This document shows positions 11,396 through 22,375 of a DNA stretch of 64,000 nucleotides, one piece after another. Where the stretch lies: assembly GCF_023065955.2 (NCBI RefSeq), contig NW_026623050.1:23704501-23768500 (forward strand), given 5' to 3'. A model generated the notes under the pieces. The model saw only the letters and a program-made list of their open reading frames with translations. It was not told the origin of the DNA and searched no databases. The stretch is from Ursus arctos (taxonomy: Eukaryota; Chordata; Mammalia; Carnivora; Ursidae). The position numbers were made by a program, and so were the translations under genes. How positions within the stretch are numbered: position 1 is the first letter of the stretch; the number at the start of each line of letters is the position of its first letter.

Positions 11396-12666
11396 TGTAC
11401 GTATACATTTTAACAGAACAAATGATGGCGCGTCACACAGACGTCAGCCTCCGTCTTTGCTGCTGTGGCTCTGCCAGCTTGACAACATCCTCGAGCACTG
11501 ACCAGTCCCTTCGGGGGCCTCCCGGTCAACGCTCCTGTTTTCAAGTACAAAGGTTGGGGAGTGGAATTGCTCTTACTAATCCAGCCGTTGATTAGAATCA
11601 ACAGACTTGAGTTCAAGGACAAACTCTACCTCGGTGACCTTGGGCAAGGTCCGTTTCACGGAATTTTATTCTCCACAGTGAAGGCAATCTATTGGCTACC
11701 ATATACCTAAATGTGACTTAGGGTTTGGGTACCTCTACCGACAGGACTTTCATTAATAGATAAACCAAGAAAATAAAATCTTATCCGACTAACGTGTCCT
11801 AATTTGGAGTTTGAAAATTACAGTCAGTGAGGCAATGGTAGCTGTTTAGTAAATTTCTTTTTTTTTTTTTAAAGATTTTATTTATTTATTCGACAGAGAG
11901 AGAGACAGCCAGCGAGAGAGGGAACACAAGCAGGGGGAGTGGGAGAGGAAGAAGCAGGCTCATAGCGGAGGAGCCTGATGTGGGGCTCGATCCCAGAACG
12001 CCATGATCACGCCCTGAGCCGAAGGCAGACGCTCAACGACTGCGCCACCCAGGCGCCCCTGTACGTATACATTTTAACAGAACAAATGATGGCGCGTCAC
12101 ACAGACGTCAGCCTCCGTCTTTGCTGCTGTGGCTCTGCCAGCTTGACAACATCCTCGAGCACTGACCAGTCCCTTCGGGGGCCTCCCGGTCAACGCTCCT
12201 GTTTTCAAGTACAAAGGTTGGGGAGTGGAATTGCTCTTACTAATCCAGCCGTTGATTAGAATCAACAGACTTGAGTTCAAGGACAAACTCTACCTCGGTG
12301 ACCTTGGGCAAGGTCCGTTTCACGGAATTTTATTCTCCACAGTGAAGGCAATCTATTGGCTACCATATACCTAAATGTGACTTAGGGTTTGGGTACCTCT
12401 ACCGACAGGACTTTCATTAATAGATAAACCAAGAAAATAAAATCTTATCCGACTAACGTGTCCTAATTTGGAGTTTGAAAATTACAGTCAGTGAGGCAAT
12501 GGTAGCTGTTTAGTAAATTTCTTTTTTTTTTTTTAAAGATTTTATTTATTTATTCGACAGAGAGAGAGACAGCCAGCGAGAGAGGGAACACAAGCAGGGG
12601 GAGTGGGAGAGGAAGAAGCAGGCTCATAGCGGAGGAGCCTGATGTGGGGCTCGATCCCAGAACGCC
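11304..12666. repeat. Perfect 664-bp tandem duplication bounded by Can-SINEs
   Basis: Bases 11304-12002 match 11968-12666 with no difference that I could find, at a constant offset of 664. Each unit has about 465 bp of unique intron (11396-11860 and 12060-12524) plus parts of the flanking SINEs. A MIR-like stretch (about 11605-11690, repeated at 12269-12354) is carried along. See findings for the crossover evidence. Confidence 0.96.
11861..12059 (-). mobile_element. Can-SINE B (chimeric middle member)
   Basis: The left part (tail, 'attcgacagagagagagac', 'ctcatagcggagg') matches SINE C. The right part ('cgccatgatc', 'cgctcaacgactg') matches SINE A. Its left flank is SINE C's TSD and its right flank is SINE A's flank, so it has no matching TSD of its own. 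Confidence 0.95.
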
Positions 12667-12723
12667 GGGATCACGCCCTGAGCCGAAGGCAGACGCTTAA
12701 CCGCTGCGCCACCCAGGCGCCCC
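12525..12723 (-). mobile_element. Can-SINE C (right member of the SINE trio)
   Basis: Young-type minus-strand SINE with diagnostic 'ctcatagcggagg', 'cgccgggatc' and 'cgcttaaccgctg'. Perfect 18-bp TSD tgtttagtaaatttcttt at 12507-12524 and 12724-12741. Confidence 0.96.
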
Positions 12724-12741
12724 TGTTTAGTAAATTTCTTT

Positions 12742-14639
12742 AACTGGACTGAAACCAAAGTCATAATGCAGGCAGCCCAGCTAGAAATGCCAACACCAAT
12801 GGTTCTTGTTCCGATTATTCATGGAACTGGAAATAACAGGGAGGTAATCGAACAACTTCTTGACACATAAAATGAACTATTGCTCTGTACCAAGAAAGAA
12901 AAAAAAAACCTAATTTAAATGCTATTCTGCGAAAAAATAAATATGCAAAGACTCGCCAACAGACTATAGCGGAGTTGCAATCAACCTGATTAAAAATAGT
13001 CTCCCGGGAGTCAGTATCATTTACAGCATCTTTCTATACTGATTGCAAAACATGCATTATTTATGTCATGCCAAATGGTGGAGGTATGACAACCCAAGAT
13101 AATCAACTGATTGTATGTTTTAATATTATTTGATTCTGCAGGACAATGAACTGTTTGGGCACATCTGAATGAGACAATTCAATTTAAAAATTTTAAAAAA
13201 GGTCGACAGAATTCTTTTCTTACCTGGATTTTTTTTTAAGCCCATGCAGAAACACCAAAAGGGAATAAAGAGTAGGATTTTAAGTGGAGGTACAACAGGG
13301 AAGGTGTTGATCTGTCATTTCCTACTTAGGGGTGCTACTTCAGGATGTGCTAAGAGAAGGATCGGGAATGTGATCGGGGGTGTCCCAAGACACGGGCAGC
13401 CTTCGTCATGGATTAGCCATGGGAATACCGAGTCTAGAAGCAGAGCTCAGGGACGAGGGGCGTCCCCTGAGCACACAGTCAGTAGCCAACACTGAACAAG
13501 AAAGTACAGAGGTGAGAAATGCCGTCCACATCCCCTCCTCTATTTGGCATGGGCACATCCTGGCCTTCGCTTGCTTGATCCAGCCTGACCTGCAGCACCC
13601 AGATGCCATGTTCCTCTAGGAGCAAAATGTAGCCATAAGGCTTTGGGTCTAGGGGCTTTTTGGGTGTAAACAGGCATGTTTACCAGATTCAGAGAGATCT
13701 GGGGCTACTAAGAGACAAACTGCTAGGAGAGGACGGTTCTGTGGGCACATCTCAGGGGGGAAAGCCACCAGAGCAGCCACGAATCATCAACACTGCTGAT
13801 CAGTGTCACCAAGAACAGAGAAGGCTCAGAACAGCTCCGGGCGCGAAAATAAAACACGCGGTCCACCCTCTCACTCCTTTTCATCATGTGGCAGAGGACA
13901 CAGAGCCCACCCTGCCATTTCTTCTCAGGACCCACACGTTGGACTGCAGGAAAGGGCAAGTGCGGCTGGGCTGAAGGAATTCAGAAGGGCGTGGGGAGAA
14001 TCCTGTGTACACCTGATAATGCCATTCAAAGCCCCAGGGAGGACAGCAAAGCAGGCGTGGTCTCCTCCTGACCTGCCCTGTTCTCGGCTTATCTCTCAGA
14101 AGCCACACCCGGACCGGACTGCACTGGGCCAGCACCAGGACGTGGGTGTCTGCACGGCAAGGAGGAGCAGAGACAGATCTCATCCTGTATTTACGTGTCC
14201 CTTGCCTACAGAACTTCCAAGGGGCTTACCCCCCATCTGCTGCGACCCCCCCCCCTCCCCAGTTCAATAAGCAAGTTACGGGGATGAATTTGCAATCAAA
14301 CCAATTTGGGAGATGAGCACAGTTCCATTCTGTGCTTATCCAGGGCCCCGTTACTGCGTCCTTCTAGGTTTGGGGGAGGCCGCCCACAAGTAGACTTTGT
14401 CTTCCTCTGACCAGCTTAAATCCTGACTAAAGGCTCCACTGTAAACCAATACAGATTTTGAAAACTATAGAAACTGGGAAGGGAGGTAAAGAAAAGCAGG
14501 TGAAGAGAGAAAACCCTCTCTCTCTGAGGGGAAGAGATTCTAACTGAATAGAGATCTTAGTACCCCTACGACTAAAAAGATTTTTAAGGAAGTTAAGTGC
14601 TTCAAGCCTATTTAGTAAACACGGCATGGCAGGGATTCC
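12742..14639. other. Unique intronic sequence, no feature seen
   Basis: About 1.9 kb without recognisable repeats. Overlapping open frames of up to 155 codons around 13.8-14.27 kb occur on both strands of GC-richer sequence and show no family resemblance. Confidence 0.5.
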
Positions 14640-14810
14640 AAGCTCTAAGCCTCAGTTTCTTTTTCTGTAAAATGGGGGTAATAACAGTATCTACCACTCA
14701 GGGCTTTTGTGGGAATTAATGAAGGTCACACATGGAGAGTTCATTTTACACGGTCTGGCCCACCATAAGTGCGAACTTGTCCATAACAGTAAGTTGTCAA
14801 TAATAGCAAG
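14640..14810 (+). repeat. MIR SINE
   Basis: 'gcctcagtttctttttctg', 'taaaatgggggtaataac' and 'cccaccataagtgcg' give the plus-strand MIR order. Confidence 0.78.
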
Positions 14811-15239
14811 CGAACTGGGGACACTGGGAGCCAGGAATCATGCTCTGATTGGATATTTGATGTTTCAAGACAGAACTGGGACACCGTCTGATCGGGCTGA
14901 TAAGACGATAACAGCAGAGACAGGATTCAACAAAGAAATGCGGGACTTTTAAGGTTTCATGATGCGCCGGCGTTACATAATCTCACGATACGTGAGACAT
15001 TTGAACCCAGACGCAGAACAGGGATCTACGCAGGGATCCAGCAGAGCAGGAAAAGACAGCGGCTGCCAGGGAAGACGCGCATGGCACTGAAGAGGCTACC
15101 TACAAGGAATCCTATACGGAAGTAGGAAGGGCCATCTGAGTCACAGATTGATACCGTAGAGGAAAAAAGCAAGGTGTTCAAACCAACTGCAAAGGAAAAA
15201 GGGTAAGGATGGGGCAGAATGCTTCTGGATCTACATGTT

Positions 15240-15400
15240 GAATCCTAAAATCTTAGAGCTGGAAGGGGCGTCGCCGTTCCATTAGGCTCCAAGCTGACAC
15301 CCAGGGAAGTGACGTATGCCCATGGTGCCAGCTACTTAGTGATAGAACCAGCCCTGGAACTCAGGTCTTCTGACCCCTGCCCAGTACTTTGCAACTCTCT
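15240..15400 (-). repeat. Ancient MIR/L2-like mammalian repeat
   Basis: 'aatcttagagctggaagggg' then 'agggaagtgac..' and 'gaactcaggtcttctgaccc' resemble a widespread ancient mammalian repeat. I cannot name the family with certainty. Confidence 0.5.
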
Positions 15401-15505
15401 GCTGCCAGCCCCTCCTGAGCAAACCTGTAGCAAAGGTTTTTATCACCCACAGAGCTTCTGGAAAGAACAAGTAAGTCCAGGCATGTAAATATTTTAAATT
15501 TCTCA

Positions 15506-15686
15506 GGTGCCTGGGTGGCTCAGTCAATTAAGCGTCTGCCTTCGGCTCAGGCCATGATCCCAGCGTCCTGGGATGGAGTCTGGCATGGGCTCCCTGCTCA
15601 GCAGGGAGCCTGCTTCTCCCTCTCCCCTTGCTCCTCCCCCCGCTCATGCTCTGTGTCTCTCTGTCAAATAAAATCTTAAAAAAAAA
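15506..15686 (+). mobile_element. Can-SINE, older 'ggctcag' type
   Basis: Starts ggtgcctgggtggctcag, with a complete body and short tail. Perfect 12-bp TSD ttaaatttctca (15494-15505 and 15687-15698). Confidence 0.95.
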
Positions 15687-15698
15687 TTAAATTTCTCA

Positions 15699-16369
15699 AA
15701 TAAAAAACATTATCATTTGTGAACCTTGACCCTCTGGCAATCAGACTGCATGAGGGTGCTGGTGTTCGTCCAAATATTAAATATTTGAAGAGCTTAATTC
15801 CTTAGTTTTTAATGTTAAGATAAACAGAAATAGAAGTTTTAAATGTGCCTTCCCGGGGGGTTATCTTGCCTGCAAAAGTACACAGACCCTACACCTTAGG
15901 GATCACTTTCCTGGGACCCCTTGCCTTTCACCCAACATACAGGCCTCTATTTATGGGTGGTGGTGGAAGCAGGGGGCTGTTGGGGGCGGGGCAAAGTTCT
16001 GGCATTGGCTTAAAACTCGGAAGCTAGTAGGTAAAGGCAAACTCCAGAATATGGGGGGAAAGGTCAGCAGAAATTGGAAAGCTATAATCTAACTAGAGAT
16101 CTCTGGCTGCAGAATTCCATGGTGCTCCTGCCTCCCAGTAGTAACTTTCTGCTGCCGTAATCACTAAAATTGGAAACAAAACACAAGCTAACCAAGTCTG
16201 ATGTGATTACGGGCCATGGGTGGGTCCCACCAGTTTAAAGTTCACAACTCCAGAAAGTCCAAGAAATGCCATTGCTCTCTGTATTCTGCAAAATGTAATA
16301 TAGCATCGAAGGGGCAACCCCTGCCATCAAGAGGGGGGATGCACAATGGTTAGGGAACCGGGAATGGGC
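15699..16369. other. Unique intronic sequence, no feature seen
   Basis: Nothing recognisable. Confidence 0.5.
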
Positions 16370-16480
16370 ACTGCTTTCCTTGAGTACCTACTATGTATCA
16401 AAAGCTATGTTAGGTGCTTTGTTTCCCTTGGCCTCAAAAGAATCAGGGACGTTCTCTGATCCCCATGTAACATGAAAAAC
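16370..16480 (-). repeat. MIR/L2-like fragment
   Basis: 'ttgagtacctactatgtatc' followed by 'agctatgttaggtgcttt' is the '..cctactatgtgccaggc..' consensus, diverged. Confidence 0.5.
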
Positions 16481-18300
16481 TTGGCCAGAGACAGTCACAG
16501 AGTCCAGATCTGTCCTTGGGTTTGGTGGGTTTAGAAACCCACAGCAGCTTCCTTCGAGGCTATAGCAGAAGACAAAAGAAGTAGATTCTCCACTCTGGAA
16601 ACTCCCCCAAGGCTGACACGTCGTCTGACAGCAAGGTGTCCTGTATGGCCCCCGAAGCTGCCTTTAGGTCCCACAGGGCAAGTCGGATGAAGGACCGCCT
16701 TGGCAATGGGGCAGAGATGGCCACTCTGCACACAGGGGCATTTCAGGCACACTGGTAGGACTGACTCGTGGAAGGATAATGGGTGCGGTGAGAAGCCTCA
16801 CTGAGCTGGAAGGCAGAGGTTTGGAGCTAACTGTACCCGTGCCTCTTCCCGTCCCCTTCCCGGTGCTCCTCACAGCCAGCTTCCAAGACGAGCCCCACAC
16901 CCTGGCCTTCAGCAAGTGCCGGCTTCTCATTCAACGTTCTTTTGGGAAGAGATGATGGTTTTCCTTTGTGGCAAAGGTGCCTCTTACCACAATGAAGACA
17001 CTTGAATATATTCAAAATAACCTCACAGAAATTCTCACTCCGACAAAACAGGCAAAACAGACGTGAATTGCCGAAACAGTTCCTGCTAGGGGCCGGCTGC
17101 GGGAACCTGATCCATAGCTTTCCGGGTACAAGGGCAAGGCCACCTCCAGCCCCGCAAAGTCAAGAGCAAGCAGTAAACTCTGGTCTCCCTTATAGTATGG
17201 ACAGGAATGGGAGTCAAGGGGGCTGGGACCGACACCCAAATGATCCCCAAAGCAGTTCTGAGAAATCACTTAAGACGAGGAATTAGGACAAAGTGAGAGT
17301 TGCTCTCTGTGTTAGGCAGAGCGTGCCCACCCGGTTATGGAGAAAACAGTGTGCTCCATTTGGGTCAGGGCAGTGAAAAGACAATAGGTATCAATATCAC
17401 CACCTCACAAAGAGGGTTGCACTCAAAAACTGCCAGCAAGGCCACAAATGGATTTGCAAACACATTTGCATGGTTTCTGGTTGCAAAAATGCTGAGAGCA
17501 TTCGACCACACTCTGCTCCCAAGTGCACAGAAGTCCCTTTGGACCTGAGTCCCAGACCCAAAATATGAGGACAAGTAGCACCAGCAGTCCTGATATGCTC
17601 TCCCTGGCTGTGACCCCTCTTCCTGGGAGTTGGGTCAAAAGCACAGCATTACTTACTAAACAAATAACCAACACCCAGAGACCCTTGACATGACCACACA
17701 TCAATTAAGGTTCATTGGCATCAAAAGCAAAAAGTTTTCACCATTTGTTTGATGGAATTTGGCTTTAAGATGCAGAAGGAGCTGCTACTCTTGCATTTAC
17801 AAGAAAAATCTCATTTTGACTTTTCTTTTTAATTCAGTGGAGCAAGAGTACAAAGGTTAGGAAAGAGAAATAGCTTGAAATCCTGAGAAAGATAAAAGGA
17901 AAATGATTTAAATTAAACATGCGGGAAACATTAAAGAAGAGAAACTCATAAAACAACCCTAGATATCTAAATATACAACATAAGAAAAGTTTGTTTGATC
18001 ATAGAGCACGCGTGTGAATAAATAAAATCAAATACTATAAATGCTCTCCAGGAAAAAAAAATTAAATAAGAAAAAAGTTTCCTTCTGACTTCCATTCTAA
18101 GGAAACCACAATTCACAATTCTTTTGCTTGGTACAACTACAGTTCACAGGCTAACTGGCTATATTCAGCTTTGAAAAACCTATGCCACATTCTCTAGTTA
18201 AAAAAAAAAAAAGTAAGTGAACCAATCATTGACTGTTGGTGGGTAAATTTTGTTTGGTGGGTGGGTTTATTCTGAGGGGCTGTGAATAAAGGCAAGGGTG
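16481..18300. other. Unique intronic sequence, no feature seen
   Basis: About 1.8 kb without identifiable repeats or exons. It becomes AT-rich after about 17.7 kb. Confidence 0.5.
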
Positions 18301-18378
18301 ATTTATTTTATTTTATTTTATTTTATTTTATTTTATTTTATTTTATTTTATCTTGTATTATCTTAGTTTATTTTTTTA
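18301..18378 (+). repeat. (TTTTA)n microsatellite
   Basis: About ten uninterrupted pentanucleotide units to 18350, then degenerate units. No SINE or L1 body borders it, so its origin is unclear. Confidence 0.93.
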
Positions 18379-19444
18379 TTTTGGTCATTTAAAATTTTTA
18401 CCCTTACCAAAAAAAAAATTGTGGTAGTTTTACAGGGTTCAGCTTTGAAGAGTGTTTTGGATATTTTTAAACGTACTCCCTGGTGTTCCCCTGGTCTCCA
18501 AACCAAAATTCTGTGCCACCTTTTCTTAAAGGTATTTTTTTCTGTAGCACTTTCTGGCTAAGAGTGAGTTTGTACACTTTCTGGCTGTAGAGCCGTTGTA
18601 ATTATTATTGAAACTGACATGAAATGCACTTCAACGGGCAAGCATGCGAGCTGTGAAATTAAAAGTGTTTTTGGGAGGAAGAAAAGTAAAGTTGGGCACC
18701 AGGATGGGCAAGCATGGGCAATGCTACAAATGGTGATGGGAGGCCTAAAACAATGTGTCGGTCCTTTCTATTCTGTTTTGCCCCATTGTGTTTTGAATAG
18801 ACTGAATCACTGCCCAGCTTTGGGGCCCGGCCTCTGAAAGGCCCCATTGTAAGGGATATGCTTTCCCCCAGCAGAGTTAAGGTTGCTGTAGTAACCTTCA
18901 CTATGAATTTCCTCCCCAGTGTGATGAAAATCTCAACTGAATTGTGACATTACTATAGTTACAAACAAGACCGCAAAATGAGCCTGGGCCTACCCATTTA
19001 GGGGGTCTTTTCTTATCTGAACCTGACCCATGATCCCTGCGCAACTCATCCACAGAGCCAAAGAAGGGCCTGAATTTCTAGAAGCCAGAGCTTGAGAAGT
19101 GAACCTACAGAGTAGAAGGGAGGGTCTCTCCCACTGGCATGCAAGTAGTAGGAAAACGGGAGTTTGCAGACCACGGCAGGGGCCTCACAGTTCACGAACT
19201 ACTGCCACCATAGAGCTGGTTGGGTTAGGAGAGCCACTTTTCTGTTGCTGAGCAGGGAGGCCTGGTGGCCAAGGTCCACATGCCAGAAGCAAAGAGTAAG
19301 TCTGCACTTTGTTTGGAGAAAACAGTTCAGTATTCGGCAGGGCTCCTTTTATTCCGCCATGACGAAGAGGAAGAAAGCAATCACCTCGATTTACCAGACG
19401 GCACAGTAAACTAGAGCGAATCCCCCGTCCGGTGAACTCTATAG
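18379..19444. other. Unique intronic sequence, no feature seen
   Basis: Nothing recognisable beyond short A/T runs. Confidence 0.5.
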
Positions 19445-19660
19445 GTGGCTGGCTATGTATCAAGCAACTTCTAAGCTATTTCCATGTATTAACGCATTTA
19501 CCTGTCCCAACAAACTATAAAGTCAGCATTATTTTTAATCCCCCTTCTAAGGACGAGAAAGACCAAGCATAAAGAAGTTACATCACTTGCCCCAGGTCAA
19601 CACCAGTGAGCAGATATTCTCCTTCCAGAATCTATACTCAAAATCCCTTCTTACTGAACT
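19445..19660 (-). repeat. MIR SINE
   Basis: 'ctatttccatgtattaacgc', 'tctaaggacgagaaagacc', 'agaagttacatcacttgccc' and 'aggtcaacaccagtgagcag' follow the full minus-strand MIR order. Confidence 0.75.
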
Positions 19661-19854
19661 TTTCCACAAGAGGCACTGGGTGTTCAGATCCGGAGCTCTG
19701 GGGCTTAGGAGCGAGAAATGGGCCGGGAACATCAATTTGAGAGCCCTCCATCGCCTCCTAAAAAGTTGTTGCTGTAGATAGGCATGGATTGTGCAGAACA
19801 GGGAGCAAACAGAAGATAAGAAAACCAAGGATGGGAAGCACTTCATCCATCTGT

Positions 19855-20060
19855 TCGTTCATTCATTCATTCCAACGGTTATATGCCTCCCAGGAGCCAA
19901 CCACTGCTCTAGGTGCTGGGCTAACACTTGCAGACTATGCAGACGAGGCTCCGCTTTCATCACCCATATCTTCACTGGTGAGGCAGAGAACAGTTAGGAT
20001 AGAGAGGAAAAAGAAAAGCAGCCAAGTGAGGCCAGAAGGCCAAGGCTGAGTGCTTGGCAC
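19855..20060 (-). repeat. L2-like 3'-end fragment
   Basis: 'ttcattcattcattccaacg' then 'actgctctaggtgctgggct' resembles the minus-strand end of L2-type LINEs. Confidence 0.55.
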
Positions 20061-21309
20061 TGGACACAGGAAACAGGCAGCCAAGATGGAATCCCCATCA
20101 GAGGGTGCAGCCCAGGTCACACTGAAAAACTGTCTTCTTTCCAGAGGAAACAGGCCCAAACTCCCGTAGTCAGATCCCCATCCAATAAGAGAAATAACGC
20201 CACCTCTAATCTGTATATTGCTTCCAGTGTCTCGCTACTTAGCTGTTTATCGTCCCATGGGAGTCCTAAAGCAACTCCGAGAGGCACGCAAGGAGCAGGT
20301 ATAATGATCCCCCATTTTACAGCCTGGATCGGCTGGCAAAATTGCCCTGGTACTTCAGAGGACCCCAGAGGAGTGCTGGAGATTTGGGGAGGACAGGAGA
20401 GCAAATTTCTGGTTGGGCTCATCAGATCCCTCTGTTGATCTGTCTAGCATGATAATGGCTATGTCACTCCTGGCGGGATATTATTAAGCTGGGCTGTGAG
20501 TCTCTCTGTGTGCTGCATCTCGCCTACTTAGAAATAGAAGAGGGGGCAGGAGGAGGGAACCAGAACCAGCAGCAGAGCTAGACTGCGTTAAACCTAGAGA
20601 CGGGGAAAACAAACAGCTCTTGAAAAACACCATTTCTCAGCTTGCTTGAAGGTAGCAACCCCAGCCTCCAAGCCTCTCAGCTTGGGAATACGCCACTGTA
20701 AAGAAAGGGCGAAATTATCAAGGCACAGAAAAGCAGGAGATGTCAGGCTGTGGATGAAGGCCCTGCTCCATGCCAACTTCTAAGTAAAACGAGGAATTAC
20801 AGTAACTCAGCCCACAGCGATTTCCCGTTTTAACCGATGTTTCCTGTTTTCTATGCCGGGCATCATAAGGATATTCAGAACCAGACCCAGAGTTCACAGG
20901 CCGTCCCTTCACTGGGCTACATTCTTTTCTGTTCACTCATCGCAGTATGTGCAACATGACAACCCCAAACAGATCTGTTTTCCTACTGACCTCAATTTGC
21001 GACCACCATTGCTGCTGCTGAAAGAATACTTGGTTCTGGGGGCCGAGATGGGGAGAACAGCCATCCCTCCCAGCAGCTCCCCAGGCCTGTTGCCTCGAGG
21101 TAGAATTGGCACCTGCCGGCCGGTGTCTCCGCAGGAATCGTCCACAACTGGCTGGGAGGATTTGGTTTAAGGAGTCAGGAGGAGAGGCAGAAAGGGGACA
21201 AAAATCTCTTTCCAGCGCTTTTGGCTGATTGCTGACCCATCCCAGCATAGAGGAGACAAGTGATTTTCTGTTCATTGTCTTTGTTTATGATAGTAGAATA
21301 AGAAAAGTA
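20061..21309. other. Unique intronic sequence, possible MIR trace
   Basis: A weak MIR-like stretch lies around 20290-20330 ('gatcccccattttacagc'). Otherwise nothing is recognised. Confidence 0.45.
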
Positions 21310-22375
21310 TGTTTTTTTTAAAGCCATTTTTTAAAAATAGTTTCACCAATTCAGAAAAGCTACAAAAAATATACAAAGGAGTTACCAATTTGTAACATTT
21401 TGCCACACTTTCTTCCTTTCTCTCTGTCCCTCTCTCTCCTGCCCCATATATGTAGACTTTTTTATATAAGCCAGTTGGAAATAGGTTGTATACATCATGC
21501 CCTCTTGCTCCTTACACGTCAGTATATGTTTCCTAAGAATGAAGCATGAGAGACTATGGACTATGAAAAACAAACTGAGGGCTTCGGGGGGGGGGGGGGG
21601 GAATGGGATAGACCAGTGATGGGTAGTAAGGAGGGCACGTATTGCATGGTGCACTGGGTGTTATACGCAACTAATGAATCATCGAACTTTACATCAGAAA
21701 CCGGGGATGTACTGTATGGTGACTAACATAATATAATAAAAAAACATTAAAATTAAAAAAAAAAGAAGGGACTTTTCTTATATAACCAAAGTAAACAATC
21801 TCAGGAAATGGAACACTGATACCATAGACGCCATGCTTTTTATATAAGTCAATATTCCAATTTCATCAATTAGCCCAATAACGTCCTTGGGCAAGATTTT
21901 CTTTTGCTTGGTGCCAGATCGTCATGTATTGCAATTAGTTTTCATATTTCTTTAGTCTCCTTTCATTTCTAACAGCTCTTCAACTTTCCTTCGTCCTTTA
22001 TAATCCTTTATAATGTTGACATTTTAAAGAATTCACGCCAGTTATTTTATAGAATTTCCCTCGGTTTGGGTTTGTCAGATATTTCCTCATAATTAGACGC
22101 AGCTTTTGCCTTTCTTTTTTTTTTTTTTTTTTTTTGGCTAGACTTCTAGTCCAGTGATTTTGCGTCCTTCTCAGGGTATCATGTCTGGAGGTACACGATG
22201 TTTGTTGACGTATGGGGGTGATATTCATTTCTGTCACTTGGCTAAGTACTGTCCCATTTCCCCACCGCATAACTTCTATTTTTTCCCGTTGTAGCAGCTA
22301 AGCAGTTTGTGGAAAGAGACTTGAAGGCTATGTAAATATCCTCTTCCTTATCAAACTCTGACAACCGGCTTTGAT
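21310..22375 (-). mobile_element. Old L1M-type LINE 3' end, interrupted
   Basis: On the minus strand this follows the 3' end of old mammalian L1M elements. Plus-strand landmarks are 'taacattttgccacact', 'gttggaaataggttgtatac', 'cagtatatgtttcctaagaa', 'ccaataacgtccttgg', 'gggtttgtcagatatttcct' and 'ccttctcagggtatcatgtc'. The L1 3' terminus lies at about 21310. A young L1 fragment interrupts it at 21541-21766, and a poly-T run has expanded inside it at 22114-22135. Non-coding relic. Confidence 0.82.
21541..21766 (+). mobile_element. Young carnivore L1 3' end (5'-truncated)
   Basis: 'gcatgagagactatggacta', a run of 16 G at 21586-21601, 'gaccagtgatgggtagtaag', 'cgtattgcatggtgcactgg' and 'atggtgactaacataatata' followed by poly-A are the last ~225 bp of carnivore L1. 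It retains only 3' UTR, with no coding sequence. The L1M host continues on both sides. Confidence 0.9.

Noticed and set aside
11978..12286. Identical small 'proteins' repeated at 664-bp spacing
   Set aside because: They are the two copies of the tandem duplication read in frame, partly SINE sequence; not a gene family.
11199..12723. CRISPR-like array (regular SINE repeats around equal spacers)
   Set aside because: Units are 200-bp retroposons with poly-A tails and TSDs in a mammalian intron; the equal 'spacers' are the duplicated unique segment.
14979..14997. Small inverted repeat tctcacg/cgtgaga
   Set aside because: Only 7-bp arms; expected by chance in 64 kb.
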